Origin: Candidatus Anammoxibacter sp.
Lineage (GTDB): Bacteria; Planctomycetota; Brocadiia; Brocadiales; Anammoxibacteraceae
Direction: 5' to 3'
DNA: 64,000 nucleotides
Assembly: GCA_021777055.1 (NCBI GenBank)
Contig: JAIQZO010000067.1
Coordinates: 62,001-126,000 of the forward strand
The notes below the pieces were generated by a model that worked only from the letters and a program-made list of their open reading frames with translations, searched no databases and had not been told where the DNA came from. Shown one piece after another: positions 18,101 to 24,473 of the stretch (positions within the stretch are counted from its first letter, which is position 1; each line of letters opens with the position of its first letter). A program made the position numbers and the translations under genes.

Positions 18101-18301
18101 TACCCCTACGGGGTAATACATACCAGCCCAGGGCAACGCCCTGGGACAAGGACAACCAGCAAATCGTACCCCGAAGGGGTGCAACATGTTTTGCAGATTC
18201 AGAATCAAAGGGATGTTTCGCCCTTACAGGGCTAATATTTTTTCTGTTTATTATCCCATGGCGTTGCCCTGGGCTGGTATGTCTGTCCCTTTCAGGGACA
18301 A
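18101..18301 (+). repeat. Multi-palindrome block, copy 4 (forward)
   Basis: ACCCCTACGGGGT, CCCAGGGC/GCCCTGGG stem, ACCCCGAAGGGGT, GCCCTTACAGGGC, second CCCAGGGC-like stem (one base changed) and TGTCCCTTTCAGGGACA. The 40 bp before it resemble those before copy 3. Confidence 0.85.
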
Positions 18302-18305
18302 TAAT

Positions 18306-18400
18306 ATAAGTGCCTAAAGTGCCTAAAGTGAGCAAAAGTGATTAAAATAAAAAATAAATAGCTAAAATATAAGTACCTAAAATACCTAAATCTAAAAGCG
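18306..18400 (+). repeat. 9-bp repeat array, partly degraded
   Basis: TATAAGTGCCTAAAGTGCCT followed by degenerate units and a worn AAATCTAAAAGCGG distal box. Confidence 0.78.
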
Positions 18401-18536
18401 GGTGAAATGTCTTCACGCTGGAGCACTCTTGTAGAGTGCTTCTAAACGTTCCTGCTGGTGATGTTTGCAAATTCTCTCAAAGAAAATATTTTGGCTCAAT
18501 CTACAAAACTAAATCAGTGTGAATATCAATATCTTG

Positions 18537-18914
18537 TTAGCGGTTCTTATTCTTCAGTGGAAGAAGGCGTATACGGCTTTTACGAGGTTCTACGATTACT
18601 AATGCCCCTTGTTCAATCGCTTTTTTTGCTTTGCAAAGCGTTCGCAATATTATTTCTCCAACAATTTTAGGACGAATATCTTCACTCCTAAGCTGAATGA
18701 CACTTGGAGCCGTTGCTTCGGTGGCATATAAAAGAGCGCCAAAATCTAAATCATGGGTAAATACTACATATTCGTTTTTTCGCGCCCATTCCATAATTTC
18801 CGTATCAAACGCAGAAACTGGACCGATGTCCTTCCAATGCTTAGTTTCATAGCCTTCAGTTTCTAGCAACGAAATCCATGAAGGGGAGAGGTTCATATCT
18901 AATAGGATTTTCAT
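18537..18914 (-). CDS. DUF5615 PIN-like toxin of a toxin-antitoxin pair
   Basis: Protein of 125 residues. It opens MKILLDMNLSPSWISLLE with Asp6, and has HDLDFGALL and PSVIQLRSED, the landmarks of DUF5615 PIN-like proteins. By analogy with VapC it is a candidate ribonuclease toxin. It overlaps the DUF433 gene by 4 bases (18911-18914), downstream of it, the usual antitoxin-first order. It lies on the strand opposite to the pilus genes, between two array-bearing spacers, so it is probably an acquired module. Confidence 0.85.
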   Translation of the reverse strand: MKILLDMNLSPSWISLLETEGYETKHWKDIGPVSAFDTEIMEWARKNEYVVFTHDLDFGALLYATEATAPSVIQLRSEDIRPKIVGEIILRTLCKAKKAIEQGALVIVEPRKSRIRLLPLKNKNR

Positions 18915-19147
18915 GAAATCTGTAGAGATAAATCATATTCCTCTGCACGCCATGTTGCATAGGAGAGAGCGGCTTTGATATCTTCCTCCTCAAGGTAAGG
19001 ATATAATTCTAATATCTCTTGGAACGAAGTGCCTGATGCTACAAGACCCGTGATCATTCCAACGGTGACTCTCATACCACGGATACAAGATTTACCGCCC
19101 ATTATATTCGGATCAATTGTAATACGATCTAGATCTGGGAAATACAT
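18911..19147 (-). CDS. DUF433 antitoxin
   Basis: Small protein with RITIDPNIMGGKSCIRGMRVTV and EILELYPYLEEEDIKAAL, the DUF433 signature, which includes a winged-helix DNA-binding fold. It pairs with the DUF5615 gene downstream. The start at 19147 puts AAGGAG 9 bases upstream; ATG at 19153 and a TTG at 19165 are alternatives. DUF433 partners usually repress their own operon and neutralise the toxin; that is family knowledge, not seen here. Confidence 0.85.
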   Translation of the reverse strand: MYFPDLDRITIDPNIMGGKSCIRGMRVTVGMITGLVASGTSFQEILELYPYLEEEDIKAALSYATWRAEEYDLSLQIS

Positions 19148-19165
19148 GGTCATCTGCTCCTTCAA

Positions 19166-19620
19166 TAAGAAATTATATTCGTAACACTAACGTTGAATTG
19201 AACAGTTTATTTGCTCAAATGACTGAATATGGATTTTAATCCACACCGAAAAATATTGCCAGTTATTTTTTTTGGTTTACTTTTGCAGAAGATTTCATGC
19301 TATTGCATATTTCGACGATTTAAGGTAGAAATTTCTTTCTCAAGATTGACCCTGGGTGAAGGTCTATACATTAGTTTAAATGTGTGATATCTCAATATAT
19401 AGGAATGAAATTCTTGTAAAGGTATTATTTAAAAAATTTAATAATTTGTCGATCATAATAGCGGTATCATTTAAAGACTACTATTCGTAAGGGAAATAGA
19501 GATTAAGAATAAACCCATTTTGCGTTTATATTCCATTCTTAGTTTGACCTTGAAAATGGTCAGATATACAGTCATGGCAACACACCGTAAGCGCTAGGTT
19601 AAGGAATAAATGTAGGTTAA
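19166..19620. other. AT-rich spacer, nothing recognised
   Basis: No frame with coding character and no member of the repeat families, apart from the promoter region that the toxin-antitoxin operon must have near its right-hand start. Confidence 0.5.
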
Positions 19621-19621
19621 A

Positions 19622-19773
19622 AATATAAACATCGAATATCGAACAAGGAAAAATGAATGTCGAAGTATAAAAAGATTCATTAAGATATGTTGCACCCCTT
19701 CAGGGTGCGATATACTGGTTGTCCTTGCCCCAGGGCGTTGCCCTGGGCTGGTATGTTTAACCCCGTTGGGGTA
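19622..19773 (-). repeat. Half hairpin and half multi-palindrome block before pilM
   Basis: 19626-19676 has the left half of the GAATATCGAACAAGGAA hairpin family. From 19686 come GCACCCC..GGGTGC, a CCCAGGGC stem and ACCCCGTTGGGGT, that is, only one half of the palindrome block, in the same orientation as copy 1. Confidence 0.8.
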
Positions 19774-19932
19774 TATGGATGAGATTAAGATTATGTTTAA
19801 GATTATGAATGTAAACTAACAAATTAGAATTCTCTCCACCATTATAGCGTTTCTGGCATTTTAGGCATTTTAGGCATTTTAGGCATTTTAGGCATTTTAG
19901 GCATTTTAGGCATTTTAGGCATTTTAGGCACT
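19774..19932 (-). repeat. Perfect 9-bp array upstream of pilM
   Basis: The lead-in (ATGAGATTAAGATTATG..., ...CACCATTATAGCG) matches that before the gene at 9726. Then AGGCA recurs at exact 9-bp steps eight times from 19863 to 19926, the most regular array in the window, which indicates recent expansion. It ends about 28 bases before the ATG. Confidence 0.9.
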
Positions 19933-19958
19933 TATCCATTAGTCATTTATTAAAAAAC

Positions 19959-21203
19959 ATGTTCAACTTAAAACCCACATACCCAATAGCCGTTGATATT
20001 GGAAATGAAAATATCTCTATGGTACAGCTAAAAGAGACCCGTCAGGGTTTGGCTGTCAGGGGATGGGGGTGTAAGCAATTTGAGGATGGCATTCCTGCTG
20101 AAATGGATACCATGGTTCCTATATTAAAAAAAATGGTAAAAAATGGACAATTTGTCGGAAAAAGAGCGGTTGTGCAGATACCTTCAAAAGAGATCTCCAG
20201 CTTTCCCATCAGTTTTGAGGTGGGGGAGACAGAGAGTCTTGAATCTGTAATCGTGCGTGAATCACAAGAGCACATTCCTTTTCCCATAAACGAAGCCTGT
20301 ATAGATTACTTGTCATCAGCAACAAAGGTAGATGGAGGCGGTAATCATTATAAAGCTACTGTGATAGCCGTGCATAGAGACCTGATAAAACAATACCTGC
20401 TCATGATGAAGCAAGTTGGCCTTAGTGTGGAAATAATTGATTTTGAACTGTCATCCCTTGTTCGTCTTCACCAATATTTCTACAATTCTATTATTGATCC
20501 TATTCTTTTATGCCATATTGGCAACACAGAAAGTCTTCTTTCCATTGTAAGCACAGATAGTGTCCTGGCACAGCGCTATGTTCAGTGGGGAATGGATCCT
20601 GCTTATCGAAAGTTAGAGACTAATCTCGGGCTTTCAGAGGATAAAAAAGCAGCAGGAAATCTTCTTAAGAAATACGGTCTTATTTATGAAGACCGTGAAA
20701 GAAATAATATTGCTAGCCCGCATGAAAAGGCCATTGCTAGCCCCCATGAAAAGGTAATTGATGGCCCGCATGAAAAGGTAATTGATTGTCTACATGAAAA
20801 GGTAATTGATGGCCCGCATGAAAAGGTAATTGATGGCCCGCATGAAAAGGCGATTGATGGTCCGCATGAAAAGGCAATTGATAGCAGAAGTCGGGCAACT
20901 TATCAGATTACAGTTCCTTACATCAATGGGTTGATATATGAGTTTCAGAAGCTGATAGGATATGTAAGGTCTAATGATTACAACACTATTATTAAAGGCA
21001 TTTATATATACGGGCAAGCGTCATTAATACGCAATATGGATAAATTCTTTGAAGGGCGGCTTAACATCCCTACCAAATTGATCAATCCCTTAGAGAGAAT
21101 AAGCTTTTCCGGTGATGGCGACAGCACTCTGTCAACTGCTGGTATAGATTTGCCGATCTCTTTGGCGCTAGGCCTGGCGATGAGGAAGGTAACATGGCTT
21201 TAA
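19959..21203 (+). CDS. pilM: PilM-like actin-fold pilus assembly protein with 8-residue repeats
   Basis: Protein of 414 residues. The N-terminus YPIAVDIGNENISMVQLKE is the PilM/FtsA-type phosphate 1 motif, and the ending GIDLPISLALGLAMRK is typical of the family. PilM is cytoplasmic and binds the N-terminus of PilN. Residues 252-307 are seven tandem copies of an 8-residue unit, consensus DGPHEKVI, encoded by 24-bp DNA repeats, in what should be a loop of the actin-like fold. The preceding perfect 9-mer array and lack of Shine-Dalgarno are notable. It overlaps pilN by 10 bases. Confidence 0.88.
   Translation: MFNLKPTYPIAVDIGNENISMVQLKETRQGLAVRGWGCKQFEDGIPAEMDTMVPILKKMVKNGQFVGKRAVVQIPSKEISSFPISFEVGETESLESVIVRESQEHIPFPINEACIDYLSSATKVDGGGNHYKATVIAVHRDLIKQYLLMMKQVGLSVEIIDFELSSLVRLHQYFYNSIIDPILLCHIGNTESLLSIVSTDSVLAQRYVQWGMDPAYRKLETNLGLSEDKKAAGNLLKKYGLIYEDRERNNIASPHEKAIASPHEKVIDGPHEKVIDCLHEKVIDGPHEKVIDGPHEKAIDGPHEKAIDSRSRATYQITVPYINGLIYEFQKLIGYVRSNDYNTIIKGIYIYGQASLIRNMDKFFEGRLNIPTKLINPLERISFSGDGDSTLSTAGIDLPISLALGLAMRKVTWL
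20712..20879 (+). repeat. 24-bp tandem repeat inside pilM
   Basis: Seven units in frame, core CCGCATGAAAAGGTAATTGA. All keep the frame; differences between units are mainly GCT AGC versus GAT GGC and GCN versus GTA codons. Confidence 0.92.
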
Positions 21204-21814
21204 GGGAGATTAATTTAATACCAGAGGATATTATGTCCTCCCGATACACATTGAGGCATATACAATTGTGGGCAGTATGTCTCACTTTGATCCTTTTATT
21301 GATTGGGGGGCTATTTCAATATCAAAGCTCTTTTATCATAAACAAGAATTACCCCGGGAAAAACCTGGACGACATTTATACACTTCTTGGTGTGCGAACA
21401 GAGGCGCTCAATAGAATTCAAGTAGAATTGGAAAAATTGGATCAGCAGCAAAGCATGCTAGGAGATATAAAGAAAAACCAGCCCTATTCTCTTGTTCTTT
21501 CAAAACTGGCGAATGTTATGAATGAAGATACGTGGCTTATCAGTCTGTCCATTGATAGTATGGTGACTAATTACAAAGGAGAGGAAGAGATATCGATTAC
21601 AGGGTATTCTTCTTCCAATGAAAAGCTTGGCAATTTTATAAACCGGCTTTCCGGTACACCTATATTTAAAGATGTTCATCTTAGATATGCTAGGGAGACT
21701 AGCAAGGCTATATTGAATAGTAATCAATACAAAAATGTAAGGCTAATCGAATTTCAGATCCAGAGCAAAATGCATAACCAGCAAACCCGGGAGGGACAAA
21801 TAGGGGCTGAATAA
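21194..21814 (+). CDS. pilN: PilN-like inner-membrane assembly protein
   Basis: Protein of 206 residues. The start MALREINLIPEDI contains INLIP, the motif by which PilN binds PilM. One membrane span (about 27-46) is followed by a coiled coil (about 70-92) and a ferredoxin-like periplasmic domain (LANVMNEDTWLISLSI ... ISITGYSSSNEKLGNFINRL). It overlaps pilM and is translationally coupled to it. It is followed by the longest array in the window. Confidence 0.88.
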   Translation: MALREINLIPEDIMSSRYTLRHIQLWAVCLTLILLLIGGLFQYQSSFIINKNYPGKNLDDIYTLLGVRTEALNRIQVELEKLDQQQSMLGDIKKNQPYSLVLSKLANVMNEDTWLISLSIDSMVTNYKGEEEISITGYSSSNEKLGNFINRLSGTPIFKDVHLRYARETSKAILNSNQYKNVRLIEFQIQSKMHNQQTREGQIGAE

Positions 21815-21818
21815 ATAA

Positions 21819-21982
21819 ATGCCTAAGAAATAAATGCCTAAAATGAGCTAAAGTGCCTAAAAGGTAAGTGCCTAAAATGCCTAAAGTGCCTAAAAGATAA
21901 GTGCCTAAAATGCCTAAAGTGCCTAAAGTGCCTAAAATGATTAAAAGCAAAAAATAAATGCATAAAATACCTAAATTTAAAA
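21819..21982 (+). repeat. Longest 9-bp array, after pilN
   Basis: AATAAATGCCTAAGAAATAA box, about eleven TGCCTAAAR units with AAGATAAGTGCC interruptions, ATGATTAAAAGC box and AAATTTAAAAGCGGTTAAAA distal box. Confidence 0.9.
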
Positions 21983-22076
21983 GCGGTTAAAATGCTTATA
22001 ATGGCTAAAACCTTTAAGGCTTTAAGCTTTAAGTGCTTAAAGAGTTGTACATTGAAAGCAATAAATTGCTTTAGAC
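21968..22076 (+). repeat. Core spacer between opposed arrays (copy of 14061-14163)
   Basis: Reverse complement of the core before the LamG gene, with scattered differences. It is flanked by the array at 21819 and the opposed array at 22078, so the whole 21819-22141 can fold as one large hairpin. Confidence 0.75.
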
Positions 22077-22077
22077 A

Positions 22078-22141
22078 TTTTAGGCACTTTAGGCACTTTA
22101 GGCACTTTAGGCATTTTAGGCACTTATCTTTTAGGCACTTA
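22078..22141 (-). repeat. 9-bp array upstream of four-helix-bundle gene
   Basis: Five YTTTAGGCA units, then TTATCTTTTAGGCACTTATT, ending 11 bases before the ATG at 22153. Confidence 0.88.
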
Positions 22142-22152
22142 TTAAGTAAAGT

Positions 22153-22506
22153 ATGGAAAGTAAACAATTTGCTAAAGATCTTGAAAAGCGAACACGAATA
22201 TTTGCAGTGATGATAATTCGTTTATCAACTGGTTTGCCCAAAAGTCCGGAAAGTATGGTTATAAGGACCCAGATTACGAAATCTGGGTCGTCTATTGGAG
22301 CTAATTACCGTGAAGCTAATCGTTCAAGAAGCAAAGCAGATTTTAAAAACAAGATTAAGATTTGTGAAAGTGAAGCCAGTGAAACGCAATACTGGCTAGA
22401 AGTAATTGTAGAAACAGGTTGGTTAACGTGGGATAAAGTCAAACCTGAATACAATGAGTGCAGCGAATTGCTAGCAATCTTTACAACTATTGGAAACAGT
22501 AAATAG
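22153..22506 (+). CDS. Four-helix-bundle protein (23S rRNA intervening-sequence protein family)
   Basis: Protein of 117 residues. IIRLSTGLPKSPESMVIRTQITKSGSSIGANYREANRSRSKADF and KICESEASETQYWLEVI are the landmarks of this family, first described from insertions in 23S rRNA genes and widespread as stand-alone genes of unknown function. It interrupts the pilM-pilN / pilO order, so it is a passenger. Arrays lie on both sides, and a shrunken copy follows at 22646. No Shine-Dalgarno is visible. The function is unknown; it should not be assumed to be part of the pilus. Confidence 0.85.
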   Translation: MESKQFAKDLEKRTRIFAVMIIRLSTGLPKSPESMVIRTQITKSGSSIGANYREANRSRSKADFKNKIKICESEASETQYWLEVIVETGWLTWDKVKPEYNECSELLAIFTTIGNSK

Positions 22507-22594
22507 CTTTAACCACAAATTCCTTAATTATTTAGTCTATTTTAATAACGTACAGATAGTCACTTTAGCTACTTATCGCTTAAGCATTTTTTTT

Positions 22595-22656
22595 GCTTTT
22601 AAATTTAGGCACTTTAGGCATTTTAGGCACTTTAGGCACTTATCTTTTAGGCATTT
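22595..22656 (-). repeat. 9-bp array between four-helix gene and its shrunken copy
   Basis: Distal box GCTTTTAAATTTAGGCA then YTTTAGGCA units and TTATCTTTTAGGCATTTGTA. Confidence 0.85.
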
Positions 22657-22712
22657 GTAAAGCAGAGTATGCATCGGAAACAATTTGCTAATGGAAACAG
22701 TAAATAGCTTTA
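22646..22712 (+). pseudogene. Internally deleted tandem copy of the four-helix-bundle cassette
   Basis: The left end AAACAATTTGCTAA matches the start of the four-helix gene (22162-22175), and after one joint TGGAAACAGTAAATAGCTTT matches its last codons and stop (22491-22510). About 320 bp in between are missing. Both copies are preceded by CTTATCTTTTAGGCA and followed by TTGCTTTTAAATTTAGGC, so array and gene were duplicated together. Confidence 0.82.
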
Positions 22713-22733
22713 TGCCTTTTTATTGCTTTTAAA

Positions 22734-22803
22734 TTTAGGCACTTTAGGCATTTTAGGCATTTTAGGCATTTATCTTTTAGGCATTTATCATTAGGCATTT
22801 ATC
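22734..22803 (-). repeat. 9-bp array upstream of pilO
   Basis: Units run up to TTTAGGCATTTATCATTAGG and end 3 bases before the ATG at 22806, leaving no room for a normal ribosome site. Confidence 0.9.
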
Positions 22804-22805
22804 AT

Positions 22806-23333
22806 ATGGTCCTACAAATAAAAAGGCTTGATAAGGTTTGTATTGCTATAGTGATCGTCATTTCAACCATGTGTGGTTATTTAGCAATGCGTCACTTGTC
22901 CAATAAGAAAAGAAAGATAACCAATGAAAAAGATCTTCTTTCCTTGAAGTTAAAGGATTTAAATCTGGCAAATACAAATTTGGAAGAGTTAAAGGAGGCT
23001 TTAGTGGATACCCGGGAGGAGTTAAAGATTGTAAATGAACAAATCCCGGAAACCGCAGATATGGGAACGTTTCTAAAAAGAATTGATTCTTTGATGAGTG
23101 AAGGGGAAGATGTATTGATAAATGTGGAACCCTTACCGCCTATAAAAGAGAAACACTATAGCAGGATTCCTGTCCAACTGACATTTGAGGGAACGTTTAC
23201 AGATACCTATAGAATCCTTCACGGTCTGGAAACAATGAATCGTTTAATCGTTATGGAAAACATTGATATAAGAAAATCAAACACAGATAAGCTTTGTAAG
23301 GTAAGCCTGACAACTAATATTTTTGAAAGGTAA
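22806..23333 (+). CDS. pilO: PilO-like inner-membrane assembly protein
   Basis: Protein of 175 residues. A short cytoplasmic head and one membrane span (about 11-29) precede a coiled coil (about 33-80, NEKDLLSLKLKDLN...) and a small ferredoxin-like domain (TADMGTFLKRIDSLM ... YSRIPVQLTFEGTFTDTYRILHGLETMNRLI), the PilO pattern. It pairs with PilN to form the inner-membrane alignment complex. Translation starts 3 bases after a 9-mer array. Confidence 0.87.
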   Translation: MVLQIKRLDKVCIAIVIVISTMCGYLAMRHLSNKKRKITNEKDLLSLKLKDLNLANTNLEELKEALVDTREELKIVNEQIPETADMGTFLKRIDSLMSEGEDVLINVEPLPPIKEKHYSRIPVQLTFEGTFTDTYRILHGLETMNRLIVMENIDIRKSNTDKLCKVSLTTNIFER

Positions 23334-23520
23334 TAATCCAACCCTCCCAAACTGGGTTGAGTATATCAGCCCAAGGCAATGTTCTCGGTTACTGATAATT
23401 ATTAAATAATGGCCCTGAAGGGATGCAACATATTGTGCTTAAACATAGTATGTTTCGCCATTGCAGGGCTCGTTATTTTGTATTTATTATCCAGTGGCAT
23501 TGCACCATCGGCGGCTAAGT
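23334..23520 (+). repeat. Decayed multi-palindrome block, copy 5
   Basis: The order is as in copies 2-4, but nearly every palindrome carries mutations (CCAAACTGGGTT, AGCCCAAGGCAATG, GCCATTGCAGGGC), so it is an old copy. Confidence 0.7.
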
Positions 23521-23550
23521 TAAGAAATTATTTCACGTTAAATGTGTTGT

Positions 23551-23631
23551 AAATATCGAATGTCGAACTACGAATGTCGAATCATGAAGGGTTTTTATCA
23601 TTCGACATTCGTTATTCATTGTTCGATATTT
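23551..23631. repeat. Long imperfect hairpin, AATATCGAA family
   Basis: A 32-bp arm at 23551-23582 pairs with 23600-23631 at about 27 positions; the loop contains GGGTTTTTAT, as in the hairpin at 6888. 23632-23945 beyond it holds a CTCCTTAACCT stretch shared with 6990 and otherwise nothing recognised. Confidence 0.75.
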
Positions 23632-23945
23632 GATATTTATGCTTTACCTGTTTCTCCTCCTTAACCTCACGTCTATGGGCATTTGCCCCGTGGTAATCAT
23701 AACTATTAAATAGCTACCTGACGGGTAGCAACATAAGAGTACAATTTTAGATCATAAAAATAGGAAATTTGTGAATTAATTGCACAATATTGACGATATT
23801 AAGATTACGATTACGAAGGTTAACTAACATTATCATAATCCCTATGTGTACAATTTTAGATCATGAAAAATTGGACGTTTCTGGACCTGTTACACTTATA
23901 TGGCTGGGATTAAGAGTAAAATTGTTTAATGAGGTGTAATGAGCC

Positions 23946-24473
23946 ATGTCAGAAAAGAAAAACGAACAAATAAAAATATACATTGTTCTCGTACTATTGC
24001 TTGTCATGGGGATACTCGCCTATTTTCAGCTTATACATAAAAAGAGTGCGCCTGAAGAAACAAATGTTTCAACAAATGTTTCCAGAAGTGTTTCCACAAA
24101 TGTTTCAACAAATTTGCCTCCTGCAATATTTGATATCTCTAAAGTCTTGACAAAAAGATCGAAAGGTGGCAAATGGGGCAAACAGACTGATACGCAGACG
24201 CCAGGCTCACTTCCAAGAGACATCTTTACCACTTTAAAATTTCTGAATGACATCAGGGACGAATTAGGTGAAGAGATGATAGAAGCTCCAACCTCAACGT
24301 TGGAACTTAAAGGGACTATTATTGGCGGCGGTAACCCTATGGCTATAATTGACAGTCAGTTTCTTAAGGTAGGTGATATGATAGGCGAATATAAACTGAT
24401 AAGTATTGGCAAGAAAAATGTTTTGCTCACTTTGGGCGATGAAAAAATAAAAGTGGAAATGAAGCCAAAATGA
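23946..24473 (+). CDS. PilP/GspC-like inner-membrane protein
   Basis: Protein of 175 residues. One membrane span (about 10-26) is followed by a low-complexity linker with repeated TNVS units (about 39-55) and a small beta domain, TSTLELKGTIIGGGNPMAIIDSQFLKVGDMIGEYKLISI, the homology-region fold of GspC and PilP. It links the PilN/PilO complex to the secretin. The start follows TGAGGTG at a rather long spacing. The stop overlaps the secretin start (ATGA, 24470-24473), so the two are coupled. Confidence 0.82.
   Translation: MSEKKNEQIKIYIVLVLLLVMGILAYFQLIHKKSAPEETNVSTNVSRSVSTNVSTNLPPAIFDISKVLTKRSKGGKWGKQTDTQTPGSLPRDIFTTLKFLNDIRDELGEEMIEAPTSTLELKGTIIGGGNPMAIIDSQFLKVGDMIGEYKLISIGKKNVLLTLGDEKIKVEMKPK

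Noticed and set aside
18051..18335. 94-residue minus-strand open frame
   Set aside because: It covers palindrome block copy 4 and an array, with no protein-like pattern.
18458..18670. 70-residue plus-strand open frame
   Set aside because: It overlaps the end of the DUF5615 gene on the other strand, which has clear family motifs.
19853..19932. TTAGGC-like telomere repeat
   Set aside because: The period is 9 bp, not 6, and the arrays are internal and short; the resemblance is chance.
19757..22167. Open frames encoding KCLKCL, FRHFRH or LGTLGT repeats over the arrays
   Set aside because: The 9-bp period gives artificial three-residue repeats in any stop-free frame; there is no start signal or domain.
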